From: JAGOBP01 sp964550855
GTDB lineage: Bacteria; Chloroflexota; Anaerolineae; Fen-1058
Direction of reading: 5' to 3'
Length of the DNA stretch: 64,000 nucleotides
NCBI GenBank assembly: GCA_964550855.1
Contig: CAZKBQ010000016.1
Span: 18,891-82,890, forward strand
Shown here: one piece after another, positions 56,462-63,945 of the stretch
Layout of the letters: every line of letters starts with the position of its first letter
Position numbering within the stretch: the first letter of the stretch is position 1
Notes under the pieces: model-generated
Told to the model about the DNA's origin: nothing
Seen by the model: only the letters and a program-made list of their open reading frames with translations
Databases searched by the model: none
Program-made: the position numbers and the translations under genes

Positions 56462-57727
56462 ATGCCCACTCAGCCGATTGGCCCGCTGCGAATACTCTAT
56501 ATCGATGACGATCTCGACAGTCAGCGCCTGGTGCGGCGCCTGCTGGAAGCCGAAGGCTACGCCGTGACCGTGGCCGAAGACGGCCTGGCCGCACTGGACA
56601 TGGCGCGGCAGGTGCGGCCCGCGCTGGTGCTGACCGACATCAACATCTCGGGCATGACCGGCCACGAAGTCGCCACGCGCCTGAAGGAAATGCCGGAGAC
56701 GCGCCATGCGCCGGTTATTGCGCTGACGGCGGCCACCCTTGCCACCGATCGCGATCGCGCGCTGGTGGCCGGCTGTGACGGCTACATCACCAAGCCCATC
56801 GACGTGGACACGCTGCCACAACAGATCGCGCGCTTCCTGGCCGGCGCGCGCGAAAAAGTGGCCGACGATGTGAAGGTGCAACGGCTGGAGGAATACCGCG
56901 ATTCGCTGGTGGGCCGGCTTCAAACCACCGTGGCCGAGCTGCAAAAAGCCAACGCCGAACTGCGGCGCATGGACAAGATCAAACGCGATGTTGTGATCGT
57001 GGCCGGCCACGAACTGCGCACCCCCACCACTTTGATCTACGGCTACACCCATTTGCTCAAGATGGAATTGCAGCGCCTGGGCGTGGACGACGCCGAGATC
57101 GGCGAGGTGGTCGATCGGATTACGGCCGCCACCCGGCGGCTGAATGAAGTCGCGGACACCGTCATCAACATCTCGTTGATTGACTCTGAGCAGATCGAGT
57201 TGACGCTCAAGCCCGTCAACGTCGGCGCGCTGCTGTACGCCATCGCCCAGGAACTGCAGCCCGTCATCCGTCAGCGGGCGCTCACTTTGACCATGAACGA
57301 TCTGGCCGAGCTACCGCCGTTGCCCGCCGACGAGAAATATCTGCGCCGCGCGCTGACCAACCTGATCGACAACGCGATCAAGTACACGCCCGACGGCGGC
57401 ACGGTCTCGGTGGAAGGCCGGCACGAACACGAAGCGCTGCACATCGTGGTGGCCGACACCGGCACTGGCCTGCACCCTGACGAGCAAGCGCGCATCTTCG
57501 ACAAATTCTACGTGCTCGAGGACACCGTCTTCCGCTCGACCGGCCACGGTGCTTTTCAAGGCGGCGGCCTGGGCCTCGGCCTGGCCGTCACATACGGCAT
57601 CGTCAAAGCGCACGGCGGTCGTGTGTGGGTGGAAAGCGAAGGCCCTGACGCGCTGCAGCTGCCGGGCAGCCGCTTCCACGTGCTGCTGCCGCTGGCTGCC
57701 CACAGCGCTGCCGCAGCGGCCGACTGA
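56462..57727 (+). CDS. Receiver-histidine kinase
   Basis: This 421-residue cytoplasmic protein has a receiver (9-130; YIDDDLDS, phospho-acceptor Asp59 in LVLTDINISG, Lys in YITKPID), a coiled coil (about 140-172), HisKA with phospho-His183 in VAGHELRTPTTLI, and an ATPase domain about 280-410 (NLIDNAIKYTPDGG, ADTGTGL, FDKFY, GGGLGLGLAVTYG). It is an inverted hybrid that could link an upstream kinase to a downstream regulator. It starts 15 bp after the threonine synthase fusion, so the two are co-expressed. GGAGG precedes the ATG. Confidence 0.93.
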   Translation: MPTQPIGPLRILYIDDDLDSQRLVRRLLEAEGYAVTVAEDGLAALDMARQVRPALVLTDINISGMTGHEVATRLKEMPETRHAPVIALTAATLATDRDRALVAGCDGYITKPIDVDTLPQQIARFLAGAREKVADDVKVQRLEEYRDSLVGRLQTTVAELQKANAELRRMDKIKRDVVIVAGHELRTPTTLIYGYTHLLKMELQRLGVDDAEIGEVVDRITAATRRLNEVADTVINISLIDSEQIELTLKPVNVGALLYAIAQELQPVIRQRALTLTMNDLAELPPLPADEKYLRRALTNLIDNAIKYTPDGGTVSVEGRHEHEALHIVVADTGTGLHPDEQARIFDKFYVLEDTVFRSTGHGAFQGGGLGLGLAVTYGIVKAHGGRVWVESEGPDALQLPGSRFHVLLPLAAHSAAAAAD

Positions 57728-57744
57728 ACCGGCGGAGCAAGGCC

Positions 57745-58665
57745 ATGCCCGCATCCAGCAAGCAGCGTCAAGGCATCCGGGCCGCGCTGCTGTCCGCGCT
57801 CATTCTGGGCACCACGCCCGTGCTGGGCAAGCAGGCCTACGCGGCCGGCATGGACGCGTACAGCCTGACCGCGCTCCGCACGCTCGTGGCCGCCGGCGCG
57901 ATGTGGCTGGCCTATCTGGCCGTCAAGTCCAATCGTAAGTATATCTACATATACCCGGCCGGCCTGCTCATCTCGTTCGCGGCCGGCAGCCTCAACGGGT
58001 TGAGTTCGCTGTTGTACTACAACGGCCTCACCCGCATCGACGCCGGCGTGGGGCAGATGCTGTACAGCCTGTATCCGCTGTTTGTCGTCGTCATCCGGCG
58101 GCTGGACGGGCAGCGCGTCTCCGGCCTGACCAAGGTGCGGCTGCTGCTGGCCATCGGCGCGGTGGCGCTGCTGGTGCAGCCGGGCAGCGGTCAGATCGAC
58201 GCGCTGGGGGTGATCCTGATGTTGGGCGCGGGGCTGACTTACGCGTGGCACCTGGCCGTGAGTCAGCGCGTATTGTACGAGATGCCGCCGCAGACGGTGG
58301 CGCTGTACGTGTTGACCGCCATGACGGCCGTGGTGTGGACGGCCTTCTTAATCCACGGCCCCGGCGATGTGACGACCGCCGGACTCCCGCCCATGTTGGC
58401 GCTGGCCGTCGTCACCGTCTTTTCGCGGCTGCTCATGTTCCTGGGGGTGAAGCAGCTGGGCAGCATCCAGACCGCGCTGCTGGGTGTTACGGAGATCCTC
58501 GTAGCCGTGGGTCTGGCCATCGCGGCGCTGGGCGAGCAGCTGGCGGCGCGCCAGTGGCTGGGCGCCGGCCTGCTCATCGTCAGCCTGATGCTCATCGCCT
58601 TCGAGCCGGGGCTGGGCCGAGCGGTCAGGAAGCCGGCTCCGGTCGTGGAAAAATCGATCTCATAG
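57745..58665 (+). CDS. EamA-family (DMT) transporter
   Basis: This 306-residue integral membrane protein has about ten helices in two EamA repeats (about 8-140 and 150-290). Typical features are the opening AALLSALILGTTPVLGKQAY, the end of repeat one VALLVQPGSG, and the repeat-two end GVTEILVAVGLAIAALGEQL then WLGAGLLIVSLMLI. DMT family members export or exchange amino acids and other metabolites. The substrate is unknown; proximity to threonine synthase hints at an amino acid but proves nothing. It starts 17 bp after the kinase and overlaps the convergent neighbour by 6 bp. Confidence 0.88.
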   Translation: MPASSKQRQGIRAALLSALILGTTPVLGKQAYAAGMDAYSLTALRTLVAAGAMWLAYLAVKSNRKYIYIYPAGLLISFAAGSLNGLSSLLYYNGLTRIDAGVGQMLYSLYPLFVVVIRRLDGQRVSGLTKVRLLLAIGAVALLVQPGSGQIDALGVILMLGAGLTYAWHLAVSQRVLYEMPPQTVALYVLTAMTAVVWTAFLIHGPGDVTTAGLPPMLALAVVTVFSRLLMFLGVKQLGSIQTALLGVTEILVAVGLAIAALGEQLAARQWLGAGLLIVSLMLIAFEPGLGRAVRKPAPVVEKSIS

Positions 58666-59667
58666 AAACAGCCGCGCGATTTCGTCTTGAGCGAAGTAAC
58701 TCACTTGATCGCCCGTGCTCGACACAACTTCGGGTCGGGCGGTTTTTTCCCCAACCCGACCGATGATCCCGGCCTCAACGCCCGCTGAGGCCAGCGCGGC
58801 GACGATGCCCTGAGCGTCGGCCGCATCCACGGCCATCAACAACGACCCCGACGCGATGACGCCCCACACCTTCAGGCCAAAGTGATCGCACAACAGCCGC
58901 GTCTCGTCGTAGATTGGCACACGCTCAGCCTCGATCTCCAGCCGCACCGCCGACGCCAGCGCCAGTTCGTACAGCGCGGTGGCCAGCCCGCCTTCAGTGG
59001 GATCGTGCATGGCGTGTACCCGCCCGGCCTGCAGCGCGATCTGCGCATCGCGTGTCACGGCGATGCCGGGCCGGTGCAGAAAGTCGCGGCAGCGCGCCAC
59101 AAAGCCCGCATCGAATGCGCCGCGCAAGTCGGCCGCTTTTTCCCGCGCGATGATCGACGTGGCTTCCACGGCCAGCCGCTTGGTCAAGATCAGCGCATCG
59201 CCGGGGCGCGCTCCGGTGGGCATCACCAACCGATCGGGGGTGACCAGCCCCAGCAGCGTGCCAATCACGATCGGGCGATGCAGATCGGCGGTGATCTCGG
59301 TATGCCCGCCCACGATGCTCGCGCCGATCTCGGCGCACGCGCGCCGCATCTGATCGAAGATCGCCTGAATACCCGCGTCATCAGTGGCGGCCGGCAGCAG
59401 CACCGTGGCCATGAACCAGCGCGGCGCCGCGCCCGTCGTCGCCACATCGTTGGCGTTGACGTGCACGGCGTACCAGCCGATCTCGTCGCTGGCAAAGGTG
59501 ATCGGATCGGTCTTGGCCACCAGCAGCTGATCGGCGCCCAGATCGATCACCGCGCAATCGCGGCCCACGCCCGGCCCCAGCACAATCGCCGGATCGCGCG
59601 GCGAGATGGAGCCGAGCAGCCGGGTAAGCTGATCGGGCGACAGCTTGCCGATTGGGAGATTTGGCAT
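58660..59667 (-). CDS. AIR synthase-related protein (HypE/ThiL/PurM superfamily)
   Basis: 335 residues. The two-domain ATP-binding fold shows in GRDCAVIDLGADQLLVAKTDPI, the alpha-helical HVNANDVATTGAAPRWF, the SIVGGHTEI strand and GDALILTK. The C-terminal half has MHDPTEGGLATALYELA and WGVIASGSLLMAV. It resembles HypE but lacks HypE's C-terminal cysteine end, and no hyp genes are nearby, so it may be a kinase or ligase acting on another small molecule. ATG 59667 is chosen because a TATAAT on the minus strand ends only seven bases upstream, making the mRNA leaderless; an ATG at 59676 lies inside that -10. Confidence 0.75.
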   Translation of the reverse strand: MPNLPIGKLSPDQLTRLLGSISPRDPAIVLGPGVGRDCAVIDLGADQLLVAKTDPITFASDEIGWYAVHVNANDVATTGAAPRWFMATVLLPAATDDAGIQAIFDQMRRACAEIGASIVGGHTEITADLHRPIVIGTLLGLVTPDRLVMPTGARPGDALILTKRLAVEATSIIAREKAADLRGAFDAGFVARCRDFLHRPGIAVTRDAQIALQAGRVHAMHDPTEGGLATALYELALASAVRLEIEAERVPIYDETRLLCDHFGLKVWGVIASGSLLMAVDAADAQGIVAALASAGVEAGIIGRVGEKTARPEVVSSTGDQVSYFAQDEIARLFL

Positions 59668-59674
59668 GAATGAC

Positions 59675-59682
59675 ATTATAAT
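59675..59682. promoter_or_regulatory. Palindromic -10 element shared by divergent genes
   Basis: ATTATAAT reads TATAAT on the plus strand (59677-59682) and on the minus strand (59680-59675). The plus copy serves the membrane protein at 59705 and the minus copy the AIR synthase-like gene at 59667. Neither direction has a good -35. Confidence 0.55.
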
Positions 59683-59704
59683 GTGTTTTCGGTGAGGGGC
59701 GGAC

Positions 59705-60235
59705 ATGCGACGAGAATTTGCGTTGTTCAAAATCGGCGGGCTGCAACTGAGCGCAGTGCCCTCAGCCTTCATCGGCTGGCTGGCATTATGGCTGGCGCTG
59801 AGTGTTGCCAGCGCGGTCGCGCTGCAGTGGTCGGCCGGGACGGCGATCATCGGCGGCGCGTTGGCCGCGCTGCTTCATGTTGCATCGGAGACGGCGCATC
59901 AAGTCGGGCATGCACTGGGGGCGAAGCGCACCGGTTGGCCGATGATCGGTGTGCGCTACTGGGGGGTGCTGGGCACGTCGGTGTATCCCGCCGGCGAACC
60001 GGACTTGCCGGGCGCGGTGCACATCCGTCGGGCACAAGGCGGCCCGATCGCCAGCCTGAGCCTGGGTGCCGCAACGGCGATCTTGACGTGGCTGCTGTCG
60101 CCGTCTGCCGGGCCAATCTTCTGGCTGGCGGCGTTTACCGCGCTGGACAATCTGCTGGTGTTGGGGCTGGGCGCGATGCTGCCGCTGGGTTTTACGGACG
60201 GCAGCACGATCTTGCGATATGGCCGGACGCGCTAG
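59705..60235 (+). CDS. M50-like membrane protein with substituted zinc-site glutamate
   Basis: This 176-residue protein has three to four hydrophobic helices. The first M50-type motif region LLHVASETAHQVGHALGAKR has His65 and His69 in the right spacing but Gln66 where the catalytic Glu of HExxH should be. The second motif is recognisable as AMLPLGFTDGSTIL, matching the NxxPxxxxDG end of site-2 proteases. It therefore looks like an M50 relative that could bind metal but probably lacks protease activity. It is divergent from the AIR synthase-like gene and lies upstream of a sigma factor, though a 111-bp gap separates them. Confidence 0.65.
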   Translation: MRREFALFKIGGLQLSAVPSAFIGWLALWLALSVASAVALQWSAGTAIIGGALAALLHVASETAHQVGHALGAKRTGWPMIGVRYWGVLGTSVYPAGEPDLPGAVHIRRAQGGPIASLSLGAATAILTWLLSPSAGPIFWLAAFTALDNLLVLGLGAMLPLGFTDGSTILRYGRTR

Positions 60236-60291
60236 ATGCGCCCGCCCCGGCGGAAAAAATTGCCGGCGTTCCAAGCGGAAAGGAGGCCTGC

Positions 60292-60354
60292 TTGTACGAG
60301 ATATATATGACGAAGGGGCACCGGCCCGGCGCCACAGGAGGCGGCCATGGCTGA
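60292..60354 (+). CDS. Possible 20-residue upstream peptide of the sigma gene
   Basis: AAAGGAGG (60279-60286) lies five bases before a TTG at 60292 that opens a 20-codon frame (LYEIYMTKGHRPGATGGGHG). Its stop TGA at 60352-60354 overlaps the sigma-factor start as ATGGCTGA. The strong ribosome site has no other gene to serve. It could couple or gate translation of the sigma factor. An internal ATG at 60307 is an alternative start. No homology is known. Confidence 0.4.
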   Translation: MYEIYMTKGHRPGATGGGHG

Positions 60355-60979
60355 CGTGGAGACCGGCCGGCGACGCCTGAGCGATAGCGAGTGCAATTTG
60401 ATTTATGACGCTTATGTGCGGCGGTTGTACGCTTTCTTGTGCAAGCGGTTTGGCTGTGACGGCGTTCATCATCAAGAGTGCATACGCAGTGGAATTCATG
60501 AGGCCTTTTTTGAACTGTTCAGTCATGCGGACGCCTTCGAAGTCGATCGGGCAAGCGGCAAAGACCCGTTGTTCAATTATCTGGTGGGGATGGCCACGCG
60601 CCGTGTGATCGACTGTTTGCGCACCGAGTCCCGACGGCAGCAGGCGGCCGGGCCCAGCCTGGATGACGGCAATGCGGATGAGTGGCTGGGCCCGGCCCGC
60701 CAAACCGGCCAGCATCTGAATGACATCATCGAGGATTTTGTCGAGCAGCGCATCGGCGTGGCTGAGTTTGCGGCGCGCATGCTCATTCACGAGGTCGAGC
60801 CTGTGCTGGATGGATTGGATCGACTGAACGACGAGCAGCAGGCCATCTGGTTCCTCAGACACACGGCCAGATTGACCGTGCGCGAAATCGCCGATTTGCT
60901 CGGTCGCCGGGAGGATGCCGTCGAGTCGTCGTTGCGCGCGACACGGCGGATTCTGTTGAACGGACAGGCAGGTCACTGA
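60347..60979 (+). CDS. ECF-like RNA polymerase sigma factor
   Basis: 210 residues. Region 2 (about 15-92, IYDAYVRRLYAFLCKRF then NYLVGMATRRVIDCLRTESRR) matches the core-binding and -10-recognition helices. Region 4 (about 150-207, LDRLNDEQQAIWFLRHTARLTVREIADLLGRREDAVESSLRATRRIL) is a helix-turn-helix for the -35. There is no region 3 or 1.1, as in extracytoplasmic-function sigma factors. The linker is longer than usual. AGGAGG precedes the ATG. No obvious anti-sigma follows; the next genes are an unknown protein and a PocR kinase, which may control it. Confidence 0.82.
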   Translation: MADVETGRRRLSDSECNLIYDAYVRRLYAFLCKRFGCDGVHHQECIRSGIHEAFFELFSHADAFEVDRASGKDPLFNYLVGMATRRVIDCLRTESRRQQAAGPSLDDGNADEWLGPARQTGQHLNDIIEDFVEQRIGVAEFAARMLIHEVEPVLDGLDRLNDEQQAIWFLRHTARLTVREIADLLGRREDAVESSLRATRRILLNGQAGH

Positions 60980-61028
60980 CGCGAGGAGGCCACCCCGGCC
61001 CCTCGCGCGTTGTTTTGAGGAGGAGAAC

Positions 61029-61697
61029 GTGGAACCGACGACCAGGTCATTGCCGCCGGGGCTGGTCAAGCTCATCGAGACGCGGTTGGCGGCGGGCGCC
61101 TCGCCCGAAGCATTGCGCGACCTCATCAGCCAGGCGCGCGCCGAATGGAATGTTGATCCGGCGCAGGTGGCACGCTATCTGATGACGCGCTTCCGGCAGG
61201 ATGAAGCGCTGCGCGGGTGGCTGTTGTTGGGCGTGATCGAGAGTGAGGCTGGCGAGGACTTGCCGCAGCTGCCGCCTGAATTGGATCGAAAGCTGCGGGC
61301 GGGGCTGGGGTTGAAATCGCGCCCCCGCCTGCAGCCCGCTCTGCCGGAGTTTTCGTCGATCCCGGTGAGCGCACAGTGGAACAAACTGGGGCCGATCGTG
61401 TCGGAGGCCGCCTGGCGCGCACGCCACTATGAGCGGCTGTGTCAGGATCGGCGGCAGGCGGGCGAAACGCGCTACTGGGCGCGCAAATGCTGGTTGCAGT
61501 GGCGCTCGGTGGAGCGGCTGTTGCTGCTGGACAACACGGCGCTGGTTGAACTGGAAGACTGGAGCATGGCCGGCACGCTTGAGCCGGAGATTGTTGAATA
61601 CCTGCAGGAGTGTCAGGCACGCATGACACAGATTGCCTTCCAGCTGGACGGGGTCATTCGCAGCGGCCAGCGTGACAGGGTCTATGCCTATGGCTAA
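61029..61697 (+). CDS. Uncharacterised helical protein between sigma factor and kinase
   Basis: 222 residues, GTG start with GAGGAGGAG upstream. Composition and spacing suggest mostly alpha helix, with no membrane segment. The N terminus (LVKLIETRLAAGASPEALRDLISQARAEW) resembles short helical protein-interaction bundles, and the C-terminal half is rich in Arg and Trp (ARKCWLQWRSVERLL). I do not recognise a family. The stop overlaps the next gene's start by 8 bp (ATGGCTAA), so it is translationally coupled to the PocR kinase and may be its partner or an anti-sigma-like protein. Confidence 0.7.
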   Translation: MEPTTRSLPPGLVKLIETRLAAGASPEALRDLISQARAEWNVDPAQVARYLMTRFRQDEALRGWLLLGVIESEAGEDLPQLPPELDRKLRAGLGLKSRPRLQPALPEFSSIPVSAQWNKLGPIVSEAAWRARHYERLCQDRRQAGETRYWARKCWLQWRSVERLLLLDNTALVELEDWSMAGTLEPEIVEYLQECQARMTQIAFQLDGVIRSGQRDRVYAYG

Positions 61698-62991
61698 CGA
61701 ACCGCCGTCACGGCGCGTAACGCTCGACGAAAAAATGATGAATCTCGTCTCGTTGTTGTTCGACATGGCGATCGGCCTGTATCGCCGCGACGGCAACAAT
61801 CACGAGGCGATTCAGTTGACGAGCGAGGCATGGGGGCGCTTTGAGCCGTTTTGTCAGGCCGTCCGCAGTGATCCGGTGAGGTGTGCGGCGTGCGATGCCG
61901 ATCACCTGGCGCGCGCCCGCGCCGCCGAGCACGCCGGCCTGCGCGTGTGCCACGCCGGTCTGGTTAATTTCTGTCTGCCGATCTTGAATGAGCGGGGGGT
62001 GCAGGCCACGCTCATCGGCGGTGAGCTACGCCTGATTGACGATGATATTCAACGGCAGTCGCGCGCCCACTTCGAGCAGTTTGCCGCCCGATTCAGGTTG
62101 AGTCCGGCCGAAGCCGAACGGCTGTGGGCCATGCAGCAACAGGCGCGGCCCATTACGCAGGCCGCGTTTCAACAGGACATGCTGCCCAAACTGGAACGCA
62201 TCGTCGATCTGTTTGCCGAATATCTGCGCGCTGCCGAAGAGCACACTCGCGAATCCGAAGCCATTGCGCACAACTTCAGCACGCAGGTGCGCGTCGTGCT
62301 GCTCAACGTGAACCAGTTAAACCGCGTCATCCGCGAAGCGCCCAACCTGAAACGCGACATCAAGAACGCCGCGACCGAGGTCTATAACGCCGTCACAGTA
62401 TTGAGCGACATTGTGATGGGTTACCTGGCCTCCTATGAAGATTCGACCGTGCGCTTCAAATCCGAGCGCATCGACTTGCTGGTGCGGCGCGCCGCCGCCA
62501 CCTATCACGCCGAGGCCGAAGATCGCACGGTCGAAATCCGGGTCATGCTGGAGCCGACCGAGCCGCCGTTTGAGATCGAGTGCTCGCGCGAACATCTGCT
62601 GGTGGCGCTGCGCAATCTGGTCCACAATGCCATCAAGTACTCGTACGCCGGCGACACCTCGCAGGGTCGCCGGCGCTACGTGATGATTACCGGCAGCCCG
62701 CGCGCCGGCGGCTATGAACTCACGGTGGAGAATTACGGCGTGGGGATCGATCCCGACGAGTATCAGCTGATTTTCGAGCGCGGTTATCAGGGTCGTCACA
62801 CCCAACGCGAATATCGTTCGGGCGCGGGCCGCGGCCTGCCGCTGGCCAAGCACTACATTGAACACATCCATCGCGGCACGCTCAAGGTTCGTAGTGAGTG
62901 CGTGGGCAGCGTGTCGCCTGAGGACAATCGACCTCAGCCTTACATCACACGCTTCACGGCGTGGCTGCCGGCCAAACAACCCGGAGGTTAA
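61690..62991 (+). CDS. PocR-domain histidine kinase
   Basis: 433 residues. The N-terminal PocR-type sensory domain (about 10-200) carries a Cys cluster (Cys55, Cys65, Cys68, Cys87, Cys95) in FEPFCQAVRSDPVRCAACDA and VCHAGLVNFCLPI. This domain is linked to sensing of small organic compounds, and the cysteines could hold a metal or respond to redox. A helical dimerisation region contains AHNFSTQVR as a degenerate H box. The ATPase domain (about 285-430) has N box (NLVHNAIKYSYAGD), ENYGVGID, FERGYQG and a G2-like GAGRGLPLAKHY. ATG 61690 fits the overlap with the upstream gene. The response regulator five bases downstream is the presumed partner. Confidence 0.85.
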   Translation: MANEPPSRRVTLDEKMMNLVSLLFDMAIGLYRRDGNNHEAIQLTSEAWGRFEPFCQAVRSDPVRCAACDADHLARARAAEHAGLRVCHAGLVNFCLPILNERGVQATLIGGELRLIDDDIQRQSRAHFEQFAARFRLSPAEAERLWAMQQQARPITQAAFQQDMLPKLERIVDLFAEYLRAAEEHTRESEAIAHNFSTQVRVVLLNVNQLNRVIREAPNLKRDIKNAATEVYNAVTVLSDIVMGYLASYEDSTVRFKSERIDLLVRRAAATYHAEAEDRTVEIRVMLEPTEPPFEIECSREHLLVALRNLVHNAIKYSYAGDTSQGRRRYVMITGSPRAGGYELTVENYGVGIDPDEYQLIFERGYQGRHTQREYRSGAGRGLPLAKHYIEHIHRGTLKVRSECVGSVSPEDNRPQPYITRFTAWLPAKQPGG

Positions 62992-62996
62992 CTGGA

Positions 62997-63398
62997 ATGG
63001 CCAAGCCCATCATTGCCTGGGTTGACGATGAAAACGCCAAGCTAACCCTGCTGGTGAAGCCGCTGCAATCGGCGGGTTACGTGTTGCAGCGCTACCGCAC
63101 CTACGGCGAAGCGCTGGACAACGTCGAACAAATGCGGCAGGCCCAGCTGCTGATCATCGATCTGATTATCCCGCCCGGCGCGGCCGACATCGAGGGGCGC
63201 TATCTTGGCCTGGCGCTGCTGCGGCAGCTGCGCAGCCTGGGGCTGAATCAACCCGTCGTGGTCATGTCGGTGGTGCTGTACAACACGGTCAAACCCGAGC
63301 TGGATCAAATTCCGAACGTCATCGAATTCATCAACAAGACCTCGCCCGAACCCATCGAAGAGACCCTGCTGGAAATAGTCAAAAAAGCCATCGGCTGA
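62997..63398 (+). CDS. Single-domain response regulator
   Basis: 133 residues. A receiver with Asp10-Asp11 (AWVDDENAK), phospho-acceptor Asp55 (LLIIDLIIPPG), Ser in VMSVVL and Lys in INKTSPEP, where Lys-Pro is replaced by Lys-Thr. There is an insertion after the phospho-acceptor (AADIEGRYLG). No output domain. GGAGG lies before ATG 62997, five bases after the PocR kinase stop. A clear terminator follows, so it ends the operon that begins with the sigma factor. Confidence 0.9.
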   Translation: MAKPIIAWVDDENAKLTLLVKPLQSAGYVLQRYRTYGEALDNVEQMRQAQLLIIDLIIPPGAADIEGRYLGLALLRQLRSLGLNQPVVVMSVVLYNTVKPELDQIPNVIEFINKTSPEPIEETLLEIVKKAIG

Positions 63399-63418
63399 AC
63401 CCGCTATGCTTCTGGCCC

Positions 63419-63445
63419 GCCCGCTTCACGCGGGCATTTTTATTT
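63419..63445 (+). terminator. Intrinsic terminator of the sigma/PocR kinase operon
   Basis: GCCCGC (63419-63424) pairs with GCGGGC (63430-63435) around TTCAC, followed by ATTTTTATTTT. It lies 20 bases after the response-regulator stop. Confidence 0.88.
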
Positions 63446-63575
63446 TCCGCACCCGCCCGCCCCTCAGCGGAAATCGCCCGATGATTTACGAGATATTGAG
63501 TGCGCACAGGCTGCAGGGAGAATGACCGTCGATGCCGCATGGCGGCAGACACACCCAAGACTAAAGGAGGCTAAG

Positions 63576-63776
63576 ATGGAGACCCCGATGTTGGTTACGG
63601 TGCTGGTACTGGTGCTGCTCCTGCTGGCACTGCTGGCGACGCCGCGTCAGACGACGCCGCCGCCGCCGGTGGTCATCATGCAGCCGGCCGCGCCGGAGCG
63701 CCCCGCCGAAGGTTGTCTCAACCTGATCCTGGTCTTGCTGGTGGTCACGCTGGTCGTTGTGCTCTTCGTCCGGTAG
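63576..63776 (+). CDS. Small two-helix membrane protein
   Basis: 66 residues. ATG 63576 has AAAGGAGG five bases upstream, a very strong ribosome site that fixes the start. Two hydrophobic helices (about 5-22, MLVTVLVLVLLLLALLA, and 48-65, LNLILVLLVVTLVVVLFV) flank a Pro-rich loop (QTTPPPPVVIMQPAAPERP). It is monocistronic after a terminator. The family is unknown; such miniproteins often bind larger membrane complexes. Confidence 0.75.
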   Translation: METPMLVTVLVLVLLLLALLATPRQTTPPPPVVIMQPAAPERPAEGCLNLILVLLVVTLVVVLFVR

Positions 63777-63816
63777 GCCGCGGAAACCAGCCGCGGCATT
63801 CACGCCGCGAACAATC

Positions 63817-63845
63817 ACCGGCCGTCGTTGCGACAGACGGCCGGT
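63817..63845. repeat. Perfect 10-bp inverted repeat after the small membrane gene
   Basis: ACCGGCCGTC (63817-63826) and GACGGCCGGT (63836-63845) with a 9-base loop. It may end the small-protein transcript, but TCAATTG rather than a T-run follows, so I do not call it a standard terminator. Confidence 0.6.
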
Positions 63846-63871
63846 TCAATTGTCGGACCGGCGCGAAACGT

Positions 63872-63900
63872 TTGACGCCCGTCCACCTGCGTGATAGAAT
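63872..63900 (+). promoter_or_regulatory. Promoter of tRNA-Arg
   Basis: TTGACG (63872-63877), 17 bases, TAGAAT (63895-63900), with start near 63907 and a leader of about 39 bases before the tRNA. Confidence 0.7.
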
Positions 63901-63945
63901 GCGGCCGGGCCTCGCGCATCTGTTGGATTGAAGCTGGCCTGTGCC

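Noticed and set aside
58660..59667. Hydrogenase maturation factor HypE
   Set aside because: The superfamily match is clear, but the cysteine-bearing C-terminal end is absent and no hydrogenase or other hyp genes are present.
63817..63845. Intrinsic terminator
   Set aside because: The stem is perfect but no T-run follows on either strand, so it is listed only as an inverted repeat.
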